Part shown: one piece after another, positions 13,409 to 26,304 of the stretch
Layout of the letters: each line of letters opens with the position of its first letter
How positions within the stretch are numbered: the stretch's first letter is position 1
Source: Membranipora membranacea
Lineage: Eukaryota > Bryozoa > Gymnolaemata > Cheilostomatida > Membraniporidae
Assembly (NCBI GenBank): GCA_914767715.1
Contig: OU612068.1
Coordinates: forward strand, 930,001-994,000
Length of the DNA stretch: 64,000 nt
Direction: 5' to 3'
The notes under the pieces: model-generated
Seen by the model: the letters and a program-made list of their open reading frames with translations, nothing else
The model's database searches: none
What the model was told of the DNA's origin: nothing
Program-made: the position numbers and the translations under genes

Positions 13409-14030
13409 AACAGCATTCTGAGATGACACATGCGCTGAATAGCGTGAAGTGTTTACTGATGATGATTATCATACTCCATACCATTGGAGCTTAGTTTTCG
13501 GCAAGAAGTGATATAACCTGTTAATCCTTGTCTAAATAAAATTTGACGAGAAAAGGTAAAAGCTGAAAGGCAAACATATGGGGCTCACCCCACACAGGAC
13601 TGTCTATAATATCTATAAATTAAGAATCCCAATCTATAAACTTAAGCGCGCTGCAATGGCATGTGGCTTTTGGACTAACGAATGCCATAAAATCCTTTAA
13701 ATTAACAACCTATTGTACTTACCTTAATGGTGTATCATATCAGATACAACATTAAGAAATCTATAAATCTATATCTTTACATTGATAACATCTATAAATC
13801 TATATCTTTAGTTGCATCTATCTATAAGCCTACAAGCCTATAAGCTAAGAAATGGTCATCTATAATCTATACTATAAGTAGGGGGGGCCCACACATAAGT
13901 TAAAGGCTGGGAAATTGACTTTATTATTATATGTATTATAGTTTTCTCCCCTTTTACAGAAAGCACACAACTCCAAGTTACCAACATAATATAATTATTT
14001 CGAAAACACATAATTTACGAAACAGTATTA
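13409..14030. other. Non-coding stretch with short imperfect repeats
   Basis: This probably begins with the 3' tail of the LINE fragment. The motif AATCTATAAATCTATATCTTTA and variants recur between 13740 and 13870. No gene is seen. Confidence 0.45.
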
Positions 14031-14031
14031 T

Positions 14032-14066
14032 TACCAGAGACTATAGATATATCTATAGTCTCTGTT
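14032..14066. repeat. Short palindrome, copy 2 of a dispersed family
   Basis: TACCAGAGACTATAGATATA is followed by its inverted complement (TCTATAGTCTCTG), matching the elements at 2687 and 50563. It is flanked by ATTAT on the left and TTATTA on the right. Confidence 0.75.
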
Positions 14067-14589
14067 ATTACTCCAAGTTTCATTAGACCTACTGTTAGTC
14101 CAAACTACTTCGGAATGAAATTGGAATGTCGATGTGCTTAGTGGTATATTTAGGATATTCAGAGTAAAGATTAAAAAATGCCTGTGATAATTGCTATCAG
14201 TCAACTTGACTAATTTTGCTTTCAGTCTCATACTCTAAGCACACTCTGCAGCTTTTGTCTAGAACTTGTCCCGTTCCTCAAACTTTTATCTTTTATCACC
14301 ACACTGAACATCAACCTTGGAGACAGCTGATTTGAGTGGCCAACAAACTTGATTGTGTCAGGAGTGAGTGAGTCATGATGATGATGAATTGATTGAACGC
14401 AGCAGTGAGTGAGACTCACTGACTCTGAGAGAGTGTGACTGTGAGAGCTGGTTGTATTGTATGAAAGCTCTCACACTAATAGGCATTATACCAAGGAGTT
14501 ACACCTTGATTATACTGTATGAATGTATTGTTTACTTTCAACTGTGTGTATACTTTTTTGTTTTTGTGACATATATATATATATATGTG

Positions 14590-15050
14590 GTGCTAAAAAT
14601 GTGTCCGGTTAATGGCCATCCGCCACACTTCTCTCTCTCTAAAAGGGCCAACCGCTTGTGCCAAATACCCATCCGGCAGTGCTAACTGGCCATCCACTTC
14701 GCCTGGTAACAATCTTGAAGTGTGGCTGTCACAAACCCATCCGGATGAACATTTAGCAACTCTTGATTGCCAAATACCCATCCGGATGGCCATTTAGCAA
14801 CTCTTGATTGCCAAATACCCATCCGGATGGGCTTGGAGCAGTGGTATTTGCTGTAACCACCCCATCCGGATGGGTCTTTTGCTTGGATGATGAGTGTCCA
14901 CAACCCATCCTGTCCGGATGCGTTTTATGCAACTGGATGCCTGTTTGGCATCCGGCGGATGTCCGATGGCCAACCGGATGCCTATCGGACAACCACCGGA
15001 TGCCGTGTGGACAACCGGCGGTTGTCCGATAGGCATCCGGATGGGTTCTT
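14590..15050. mobile_element. GC-rich foldback element of CCATCCGGATGG palindromes
   Basis: A CpG-rich island inside AT-rich DNA, built from repeats of the self-complementary CATCCGGATG. A 45-bp direct repeat including ACTCTTGATTGCCAAATACC occurs twice between about 14755 and 14830. From 14974 to 15040 two 26-nt arms (14974-14999 and 15015-15040) are inverted complements with one mismatch and a 15-nt loop. The ends are loosely inverted (GTGCTAAAAATGTGTCCGG at the left; the right end read in reverse gives GCGCTAAGAACCCATCCGG). Several overlapping open frames on both strands arise from the repeat and are not genes. It is probably a non-autonomous foldback transposon; no transposase is present. 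Confidence 0.6.
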
Positions 15051-15916
15051 AGCGCAGCAACATATTGCCCATTATTATTATATATTTCATTAAATGATTT
15101 AATAACAATAGCTAGACTAACTCAACTAACAGCCACCCTGAACTAAGTGGACAAATGATTAATTAATTATGTAAATCCTTTTCCACACAGCTAGTGGTTG
15201 ACTAATATAATAGACTAATTGCTGTGGTGTGGGCCCAGAAGAGAAAGGTAACCAGTATGAGTTTGAGTAGATCACTTTGAAAGTAAAGTCCCAGTCTGCC
15301 TTACTCTTCTAGGTGGGTTGGGTAGGTAGTACTCCCCCCCTCTATCTTTCTGTGTACCATCCTCTCGAAATTTACACAACAAGGGATGTGGTTGTGGGCT
15401 CAAGGGAATTGCAAGCATGTCTTTAGTGTGTTTCAATTACAGCTTGTTGATACTAAACACAAGCTTACTTGCTCCAGTCCAGGGGCCAATGGAAGGGTTA
15501 CATGATGATTCATAACATCAATTATATATAAAATAGTGTATAAACTAACTTTCCCAAACTCATACAGTCCTCCGTGTATGCAGAATCCTTGCTCACATGT
15601 TCTTTTAACTATTAGCAAATGGAGTACACAATTGAGCGGGGGTTCTATTGGGTCTGTTTTTATGATTTTGTGCTACGCCTGACATTTGAGAGTGACTATT
15701 AAGTTTTCAATATAATCCAACATGAGATCCCGAAGCAAATCTACTTAGCAGGGATAGGGCCCTTGATCCAACCTTCATGTATCAACTGGTCGTTGTATTA
15801 ACGACCTTGTAAGTCAAGAGACAGGTATAGATTTAACCTCTCTAGTGGTAATTTAACCATGACGGTCATGATATTTCTTGTTTTATACTATTAAAAAAGT
15901 TTCTTCTGTTTTGCAG
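15051..15916. other. Upstream region and 5' intron of SKP1
   Basis: No coding sequence is seen. The first SKP1 coding exon begins just after a TTTTGCAG acceptor, so at least one non-coding 5' exon and the promoter lie upstream, here or farther away. I could not place them. Confidence 0.45.
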
Positions 15917-15923
15917 CCTAAAT

Positions 15924-17526
<1,603 letters not shown>

Positions 17527-18244
17527 ATATCTCTGTGATTTTATATTCAACAATCAACACAAGTCTCCAACCACCAGAAGTTATATACCTCAGACTCTGT
17601 ACGCTCCTAACTAAGATTATAACCCATCAAAGTCACTTGTGATAATACCTTCCAAGTCACTGACCTGTCACTGGGACCACCCACAAAGTAACATACTGTC
17701 AGCTGTAATGAAGAATTTTGTGAGGCCAGTGTATTATCTTAAACAGTCTTAGCGTGGTCAGGAAAGGTTGAAAGTTCAATGTTTGCCAGTTTAGAATTTA
17801 GAGTTGTGTTTTTGGTTTGTTGTATTTTGAGACCTGCCCGCATTTAATAGAGTTTTGCTCTGTAACTTATTATTAGATCTATATAATATGTGAAGGGTGA
17901 GTTAGTTTATTTTTTATTATACATGGCTTTCCATTAATCCGATCTTTGTTTCTTTTCCTCCTTATTCCTTTTTGTAATAAAAAGACCACATGAATAAATA
18001 TGCTATAATACATAGTAGAATGCTTACTCATCAGTATGCAGGCAAGAGTTCTAAAAAAAATCAATCATGTGTTATACTGAAAAAGGAAACAGAACGTGAC
18101 TGGAATTATAGATGTGTACTTCCTCAAAACAAAATCTAGGTGGCTAATATAACAGAGAGGTGTGTGTATGGATTATAGTTTTAGTTTAGATAGCTGGACA
18201 ACTAGACATGTGTTTAATTTCTAATTATATGTTTGACTTTTGGT
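17527..18244. other. Convergent 3' region of SKP1 and the EXD1-like gene
   Basis: The 3' untranslated regions of SKP1 (plus strand) and the exonuclease-like gene (minus strand) must share these roughly 700 bp. No other coding sequence is visible. Confidence 0.5.
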
Positions 18245-19795
18245 TTATTTCCTGTGTTCTGTAGCGAGAGGTCTGGTGTTAGGTAGGATTGCTGCTTGTA
18301 GATGGTCTATTCTCAGGTTCTGAGGCTCTGAGTGTGGGCGCTGCTTTTTACTGCTTGTCATTGATGTTCTGGTTTTTCTAAATCCTCTGGCCGCTAAAGC
18401 ACAGCGAGTCTCGAACTCTCCCAGCGATCGCTCATTTAGACTACTGTAACATGTCAGAAAAATACAACACTGTACAGAGATAGGGTGCAGGGTATATATG
18501 AGAGCAAAATTCCATCTCGCAAATAGTAGGCTTTTTCAAAATGAGTAATATCTTGTCCTAGATTCATGATTGTTTGAAATGACAATTACTACAGAAAATC
18601 ATTATGACCGCTGTGAAAATTGTGCGTAGAAATCAAGTTTGATGGTAGTTTTTGGCCAGAGATTGCACCATCAGCTGAACTCTGTGTCTACCTGAGTACT
18701 TGGGGATATAGATTCATTCTCAGGGAGACAACTTCATCTGAGAGAGCGTATGTCATCTCATCTGAGAGCGGTCTCTTTGTCCACAAATTACCATCACTCC
18801 TCTCGGCCATCTACAGATAGAGGGTTCATAAACATATATATGTGGGGATAACTCAAAAATATCTCATGCTAATTCATATGGCATTTTTATTTTCCACCTT
18901 TGTTTCCAAGTCATACTGTGTAATAACTCACCTTCATTGCAAAATAGAAAGTCCCTTGTTCAGTTCCAACTATATTACGGTACATGTCATGAAACAGGAT
19001 GAGCCTAGGTGGCAGTTTTTTTTCCTCCATCTGTAGAGTATATGCGACTTGAGTATCAAACACAGCATGGAAACTCACATTGTACTCTTTATGTAGCTGT
19101 GCACAAGAGTCTTTACTATCGTGTATAACCTTAATAAGCTTCTCGGCCTGAAACAGACGATGCAGTTCACCTTCCAGAACTAGTTTGGGATTTCTGTAGA
19201 CATCAAAGACCTTGGCAGACCTCAATGCTGGCGTATGTAGATTGATCAAACATATTTTTCCTGCAATGAGATAGCAATGGGAGGTGAGTGTGTTGGCATT
19301 TTGTCGACCAAATGCGTGGTTAATGTTGGAATGTAAGGCTAAGTGTAGTGTTGGGGGTGGGGGGCCTTCAATTAAGGTTTGGAGACGGACTCATCATAAC
19401 AAGTTTTTTGTTGAGCTGTAGATGAATAAGCTCTTAGTTGTCACAGTTCGCATCATGCTAAGTCATGGTGATGTAAACTGTAGGCAAAGTGAGCAGCTTA
19501 TCTCTTCTTATCAGATACTCAACCTGCAGTATATAGTGACGAACATAGACAGTGTTGGCAGTGTGTTTATTTGTATATCTTGTCTGATGTTTGTTGTCAC
19601 TAAAAGCCAGCACCATGCACTTGATATATATATATATATTAAGTCCATGGCCAGCACACACTGTGACTTTATACCTGTAATAGCGTTAGTCTTGAAGGTA
19701 AGAGCTATGACAGCCACGGGTTCTTCTGTCATGAGAATCGTGGATACAATCTTCTTGCTGCGAGCTACAGAGGTCACCACTTCTGGTTTCGCCAT
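18245..19795 (-). CDS. EXD1: EXD1/Egalitarian-like 3'-5' exonuclease-fold protein
   Basis: Four exons on the minus strand: 19795-19675, 19260-18932, 18810-18692 and 18443-18245, joining in phase to 255 residues. The fold resembles DEDDy (RNase D-like) exonucleases of the EXD1/Egalitarian group. It has GKICLINLHTPALRSAKVFD, then KVIHDSKDSCAQLHKEYNV and VFDTQVAYTLQ (Exo II region, Asp kept), then WTKRPLSDEMTYALSDEVV (Exo III-like YxxxD kept). The Exo I DxE motif expected after the first strand reads VAVIALTF, so both acidic residues are missing and the protein is probably not an active nuclease. Known EXD1 proteins act as inactive RNA adaptors in the piRNA pathway. The tail after residue 190 is basic and Ser-rich. 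An N-terminal LSm-like part, typical of EXD1, was not found. The ATG at 19795 has a good context, but the reading stays open to a splice acceptor at 19805, so upstream coding exons are possible. Confidence 0.72.
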
Positions 19796-20874
19796 GACTA
19801 CTGCCTACATACATTAACAAACAACAACATTACTATATAATCACGTCCAAAGATTACTTTTACCCTAGATTTCATTTGTAATCAGTTCCTTCCTATAGGG
19901 TGATGACAATGCGATGGGTCCTAAAGTGACCCCAATAGCGAAAGCGCCTGTTGTATTTATTTTATCTATAATACACAACAATCATTTGCAGCTCACAGTT
20001 TTTTGTTGTATAACTAGCTACAGAAAAATATAATTATGAAAATTCTCTGGATTAACTTATTATTATAATGTATACAGTATAATTATGTATTTACTCAATC
20101 CACAAAAATCTAATTGGAATATAGACTGAAACTAACTGCTAACCTCAATACACCGATCTCTGGCTGTCGGATAGCGCTGACATATATAAGCCTAAGCCTT
20201 CACTCACTCTATCAGTAGTCTTCTGATTTTAAAACTTACAAGATTTGTTTTAGTCTGAAATTTTAATTTCAATTGTGAAAATATAATGTAAAGTTAATTC
20301 TTGTTTTCTTACCTCTTATAAGATTTATATCCATTCAGAGCGGCTATTTGATATACCAAGTGTGCCTGTTTCTAAACACTGCTATATTTCTGAAGGGCTA
20401 TTCAGTTGGTCTGTTGTCAAGGTAGCAGACTAAGCTCATGTTATGGTCGGGGAGGTTGATAAAATACCGACAAGACTTTTAAACATTCATGTTTTGTATC
20501 TAAGGCTATCCAATAATTGCTCAGTTCTCTAATACATTTGTACACATTTACCAGTATTGATATCAGCTGAGACCTGATTGATACTACGGTGTAGGCTTTG
20601 AAATCAATACATGTTTTTGTTCTTTAGCTGCCTCAACACAAACTCAACATGCATATATATTTATTTAGTTTGCTGAGAGTAAAAATTCTGATTTAAAAAT
20701 ATTCTACGCTTATAATAGCATAGATTGTTGTCTGAAGGAGAATGACTTCTAGCTATAAATAGAAAAACGAAGCTTCACGTGATAACAAAGTCGTAGGTGA
20801 TATTTCAAATTAAATCACTTAATTTCTGTTACCAATTTTATGCAACTTTTAAAGAACAATGCTTATATTATTAC

Positions 20875-21143
20875 CTTATCTTCTTCAACACCTTTTCACC
20901 ATCCGATGTGATTGTGAGGACCACAAAACGGTCTGAAATAAACACAACATCAATGGGCTGTTTGAAATTGATATAACTTCCATAAAAACCAAATCAACTA
21001 ACATTAAAAACCGGTTTTTTGATCGGAAGAGTGAATTATTAGGTTCTTTGTTCCTCCAGAGCTTTCTTTTGATGTAAGCATTGAGCTTGGAGAGCGATGT
21101 TAGCAGTTGTCCCATAATATTGACTGGGGAGGCAACTCCCACT
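20875..21143 (-). other. Possible upstream exons, gene unclear
   Basis: Two splice-flanked open segments lie on the minus strand. One starts after a TTTGTTCCAG acceptor near 21143 and contains NIMGQLLTSLSKLNAYIKRK. The other (20932-20875) contains FVVLTITSDGEKVLKK between a TATTTCAG acceptor and an AG/GTAATA donor. The phase of the second does not join directly to the exonuclease exon at 19804, so another exon or another gene would be needed. The family is not recognised. Confidence 0.25.
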
Positions 21144-21450
21144 GGAACAAACCGTAATGAGTTTTATTTTTATAGCTCATGTTTATGGATGGACTTCCAA
21201 TTATTAAACCCATTATTTTGCTAACAGTATATTGGTTGCAGAAAGGATGCAGTAAATGAAAACCTTTCACGAAGCAAATAATAAATCGAATATTTAGGAC
21301 AACTTTATTGGTTCTAATGCCCGTAATTACCCAAAACTTCGCATCAACGGTATAGTTTGGTTTGGTTCAATTGGTTTATATAGAGATAATGTGGCAGAGC
21401 AACATAGAAAGAAGTTGATAAAATTTTGAGACTTCTAACTTATTGAAGTT

Positions 21451-21906
21451 TCACTTCTGGTAAACATTATGTAATGCTAACTGATAAACATCATCCACAA
21501 CATTAAGTTTTTTATAGTCATCAGATAAATCTCCACATAGATCCTCGACATCTCGTAGGTTTAATAAATCTCTGACTGGCTCTCTCTGATCGCCAGACTG
21601 GGTCACACTGTTGATTATAGAGACCCCATTATTATCAGAGAGCTGTCCTGGTACAGTTCTATCCTGGAATGCTTCTGGAATGGCACTTATCTCACCCGAT
21701 GACCTGACTACTGGCTGATCCTGTACGTCGGAGGTCTCAGTATGAGAGGTCAGGTTATTGGGCTGCTTGGTAAGGAATTTAATAACTCGACTCCTCTGTG
21801 TGAAATATTGATGGACTTGATTGGGCCCTGCTATCCCTGGTAAAAGAGAGAGCATAACTATCAAACATTGCCTGATCAACACACAGAAAATAATTAGTGA
21901 TTTCAT
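21451..21906 (-). CDS. Possible secreted protein or terminal exon
   Basis: A 151-codon open frame starts at 21906 and stops at 21451. It begins MKSLIIFCVLIRQCLIVMLS, a good signal peptide shape, followed by a polar, acidic chain with no cysteine-rich domain (one Cys, in DLCGDLSDDY) and ending LALHNVYQK. An alternative reading is that the TCTCTTTTACCAG within the first 30 codons is a splice acceptor, making the rest (from GIAGPNQVHQ) the last exon of a gene whose earlier exons are not identified. It lies between the GPCR and the exonuclease-like gene on the same strand. I do not recognise the product. Confidence 0.35.
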   Translation of the reverse strand: MKSLIIFCVLIRQCLIVMLSLLPGIAGPNQVHQYFTQRSRVIKFLTKQPNNLTSHTETSDVQDQPVVRSSGEISAIPEAFQDRTVPGQLSDNNGVSIINSVTQSGDQREPVRDLLNLRDVEDLCGDLSDDYKKLNVVDDVYQLALHNVYQK

Positions 21907-22009
21907 TTATTTAGATTTCAGCGATTTTAAAAGCATATACCATGTAGATGGAAACCCCATATTATACGTTGTTATGGAAACTATCACTGCCCAGTGACTT
22001 GATAAAGTA

Positions 22010-22592
22010 AACCATATTATACCCCATTCCGACCATTATAGTGTTATAAATTGAAGTCTCATATTCGTAACACCAGCCTAAGAAATGAAGATCCCACGTG
22101 TCACGAGTGGGTTATGGAAACAGAAGTAGAAAACCAGGACCTCCTTAGAGCCCTCACACCTTTAGACCCTTTGTTTGCATGCAGCATTATTACCTGTCAC
22201 GACGACCACAAGTGTTCAGTCTTGAGGCATTTAATCCTGGAATGAGAGTATTTGTTTGTTGTGAACACAGAGGGTATATAACATCCATTAATTCTTATTC
22301 ACACTTTAATATGAGAGACTTTTTATATTGGAACGGGGCTACAAATGCGGAGAGGACAAAATATGGAGAGGACAATAATCTCAATTTTCAATATCTGCGT
22401 TCTAAACTTAACCCTCCCTGTATCAGCACTCTTTCTATTCAGATTAAGACCATCACTGGAGGTCTTCTCAGAGATCACACCATCTTACACATAGTAAGAT
22501 ATTCCACTAACAGAGTTGCTGGCGATAGTGATAACAAGGATATATTACCATTTAGTAAGTCAGCTTTAACAAGGGTTGGGCGAAAATATTAA
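22010..22592 (+). mobile_element. Degenerate LINE 3'-end remnant
   Basis: Overlapping open pieces on the plus strand resemble the end of Jockey/CR1-type LINE proteins, after the RNase H region. They include KSHIRNTSLRNEDPTCHEW, then a Cys-containing DPLFACSIITC and KCSVLRHLILE. The last resembles the family pattern of T-V-K-H-(I/L)-L-(L/I)-E-C. A stop and a frame change follow the Glu, so the copy is dead. The resemblance is from memory of the motif and is moderate. Confidence 0.45.
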
Positions 22593-23207
22593 ATCTAGCT
22601 AGTGATCTCTAAATGATTCAAAAACTTAGAAAAAAAAACGGGTTTGGGAAGTTTTGGAATAACTTATGGTTTTAGTAAATGGAAAGTAGAGTTGGAAAGT
22701 AACTGGATATTTGGTTAGAAGGGTTGAAGTAGTGATGGTAGTGTTGAAAGAACTTTCAAGAAAATTGGGACACCATGGTTTGAAAAACATGAGAGCAAAT
22801 AGGTTATCAAGGCTAAGCGTAAGATTGATATTTACTCATTCTCAAGAGTCACAGCATACTCTGATGCTCTCCGACCTGGTAAAATAATAACACTGCAGTT
22901 TGTATTTAGTTCTCCAATAGCAGCTGTTTCAATGTAAAATTTTATCAATAAAATTTAGCCATATTGGAGTTGCCTCTCATTGGTAGGCCAGTCAAAACTA
23001 GAGCTTGGGCAAGTCAGAATCTTGTGACACCTAGTGGTGTTTGTGAATAGGGAGATTGTATAAAGATTTATTATGGAGTGGAGATATAGCAGTGATATGG
23101 AGTGAACACAAGCCAATTCAAACACTGTGGTTATATCAGGCACAAATGTCTTGTTTACCGATAGTTTCATGTGTAGGTGGTGCAGATTTGCCCTCTCATC
23201 CTTGGCT

Positions 23208-26200
23208 TCACATGTTGCACATACAACAACCTTTCTTGATTGTCTGAATGAATAATTCATGAAACTCAAATGAGTGTGGGTATTCAAATTTAGTTCCGAT
23301 GATGTTGGGCAACACCGATAACCAGTAAAATAACTCTGCATAACCCTACATTGTGATGGTCATAGCGATAGCTGTCATTATTCGCTGGAATCAGGGACGT
23401 TTATAGTTTCATAAATGTTTCTCTGTTTCTTAAGCAAGACTTACCTTGTGGTTTTTTAGTTAATTTACAGGTGAAGTAAAACGCCATCATTCTGAGGTAA
23501 TATACATATGCTCTCCTGAAGTTAGCATTGAATACTCCATATATAAGTGGGTTGAAGCAGCAGTTCGCGAACACTAACTTGATGACAATATCCTCAACTA
23601 GTGCAGGTGCTGGACGCTGATTGTGCTGCTCCCAGTATATCACTGTCTATAAAATGGAGAATTTATTGTATTTTTCCTATGCTGGATGGTTAATATTAGT
23701 TTAATACAAAATAGCTTTACAAAGGTAACAATAAACTGAGCTAACTGCAGGCATGGTCAAAGAAGCTGTATTAAACATACAAACAGCCAATTGATGAAAA
23801 CGTGAGCCCTGAAGAATCCAACTGCACACATGGTTCAATTGAAAATGACCCTCCTATCTGACATCAGGAAGGGTAGAGACATTGTAACAAAATTGTGTAG
23901 TTTCATCACTTCAACTGTTTTCTATCAGAGTTGTACCCTCTCTTACCAGGTAAACATAACTCTAGAGGGTATTGAATTCAATGTTTAAATATCTGTTGGT
24001 TAGTCATGGTGGCCGCGTGACAATACTATCTATCAGTCTATTTGATCTTTGTTGGTTTCATGCAAATATATAGCTCCCTTTTCAAGGAAATGTGTCACCA
24101 ATTTTGCTGTTAAAATTATGAAGATTTTCCAGATATTTGCAGATATGGGTTCATACATTAATTGTCTCTACATTCTGCTGCTTTGCTTGAAGTAACAGAC
24201 TCTCAGCAGGTTACTCCGATCAAAGCAATCCACTGTGGGGACAGTTAAGGCTCATACTGGTCTGCATAGAGACTGCATTTTTTTACGTGCAGCACAAAGA
24301 AGCCTTCTGACGATATTACTCATAGCACGCCAATTTAAGTTTCAACAATTGACGGAGTGAACTGCACACGTAATTTGTTATTTTACCTGTTTTCTTAGAA
24401 AAGTCAATGTGCACACAAGACTTGTTTGGTCACAAAAATAAACAAAGGCGGTGATTTAGATGGCTATGATTGATAAATTAACTCAGCTGCTTTCCCTATT
24501 GAAAGAACCTATATAAGTAAAAACAGCCCAGAGTCTGCGAGAGGTTTCGGATTGTAATGTGTCAGTTTATTTAAATTAAATTGAATTTCAAAGAGCTTTA
24601 TTGATAGGAATGCTTTTAGTAAATATCAGGGTAGTGCTTCAGATCTCACTTGACTGAAGATGTCTATATAAGATTTACACAATGACACAAATATTCTTGT
24701 CTGAGTCTCATACACTGGCAACCTTTCAAAAGCATACAGCTGCAAACTCAGCTTGAATAATATTTGATATGAGACCAGTACAATTGAGTGTGACTACTGT
24801 AATTAAATAGTGCCAAGCTTAGTTTAACCCTGTGGTGTAGTTTTTCGTTGACCTAATGTCTCCCTAGCATAGTCTGATACGGACTGATATATATTTCCTA
24901 CTAAGGCAGACAGTTTTCCAGCCCACTATTATATCATCGGAAATTTCATATTGCCGTGCAAAATATTCCAGAATTAACCTAGCCACACAGCAATCCTGCT
25001 CCATTGAATTTATAGGCATGACTATAGGCATGACTACATATTTTCTGTTTTCTACCAGGGTTTCTGCATTGGTCAACACCATGCTTCAGGGTGAAAATGG
25101 CGCAAACAGATGCTTCAAATGAATAGAACTACACAGTACAGTCACACATATGGATTGTTGTTTATTGAAAACCATATCAATAATGCAACGGAAGATTTTT
25201 AAGGTCATTGATGTGACTTACCATGTATGGAATCCAAAGAACTGCAAATACAGTTACAATGACCATCACAAGTTTGGCAAACTGTAGTTCCCTTTTCTGT
25301 CTGTGATGCTGTTTCTTTTCTACCTTGACCTTCTCAGCGACCTTGTGATAGGCTTTACTCCAGTTTTTTAGTTTGTCTGTTAATATATCAACTGAGCTTT
25401 TCCTTCTCTGTTCACCACTGGGTGGTATGTTTGATATTTTGGGAGCGCCGTTATTGTTGGTAACATTTTCAGATTGCGTATGTGGAGTGTCAGATGCCTG
25501 TACCTGATCAGTACTGTGTATACTGTTTTCTTCACTATCATCGTCGTTGTTTTTGAGTCCATCTGTGGAAACTGAGCTCAATTTCCCGATTGAAAACAAT
25601 TTTTTGCCCTTTTGATTTAACTCAAACATAACCTTGATAACTGTAAGATTGCTGACGAGAAATAAGATAACTCCTAGAAAGAATATGGCACCTTCGGTGA
25701 TAGTGATGGCAGTCTTATATGTGCTGACATATTGGAAATCATTGACGCACATATACGATGTGGGTAGTAGATGGATATACTCTGGATCTGTTATCAAAGT
25801 CAGAGCAGAAGTACCAAAACTGAAGATAACGTTGTGAATTATGACAGCCACCATTCTCTTCATGGTCACAAGGCGCCGATATTTAAGAGGGTACGCCAAA
25901 GCTATGTATCGATCAAACGAAATACAACATTTAGTCAAAAATCCCATTTTAAAATAAGTATACGCCATCATTGACTGAAAATGGCAGACATACGCCGAGC
26001 CGACATACTGCCCCTGAGCCATGCTGGCCATAGCTATAAGATGGCAGGTTAATATAGACACCAGGTCTGTACAGGCTAGTACTCCGATCAACAGGTTAGG
26101 AATACTGGCTTTAATTTTGAGCACCATTATGACAGCGGTGAGAGTGAAGACGTTACCACAGACAGCGAGCGGTATCATCAGACTGTAGTATACTATGTTA

Positions 26201-26304
26201 TTTATATGAGTCACCTGTAGCTCATAGTCTGTTATATTGTTGGTTGACACGAGAGGCTCTCCTGCATCATGAGGAGAGGCTGTCAGGTATACTGAGTTAT
26301 TCAT
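23208..26304 (-). CDS. Class A (rhodopsin-like) G protein-coupled receptor
   Basis: Three exons on the minus strand: 26304-25222, 23646-23445 and a tentative 23335-23208, giving 470 residues. The N-terminus has N-glycosylation sites (NNSV, NNIT). Seven hydrophobic segments are present. TM1 has the GN pair (AVCGNVF), TM3 ends in SFDRYIALAYPL (DRY motif) and TM6 has FAVLWIPY (a WxP with Cys replaced by Leu). TM7 has NCCFNPLIYGVF (NPxxY). The third intracellular loop is long (about 120 residues), acidic then basic (NNDDDSEENS; RQKRELQF). Exon 3 would add a tail ending in KKGCCMCNM, a plausible palmitoylation cluster. If exon 2 is not spliced, the tail ends soon after NPxxY in RNRETFMKL. It is an orphan: prostanoid- or amine-like features are not decisive. 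The 1.57-kb intron falls between TM6 and TM7. Confidence 0.88.

Noticed and set aside
14593-15093. Several overlapping frames on both strands rich in His-Pro-Asp-Gly
   Set aside because: All result from the CCATCCGGATGG repeats being open in many frames.
18620-18820. Plus-strand frame MCVEIKFDGSFWPEIAPSAE
   Set aside because: It is the antisense of an exonuclease-like exon with clear splice sites on the minus strand.
22179-22592. 137-residue plus-strand frame as a new protein
   Set aside because: It overlaps a decayed LINE end with the recognisable frame broken at 22243, so it is more likely a by-product.
24864-25082. 72-residue minus-strand frame in the GPCR intron (MVLTNAETLVENRKYVVMP...)
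   Set aside because: TM6 and TM7 exons join directly in phase, and the frame matches no expected receptor part.
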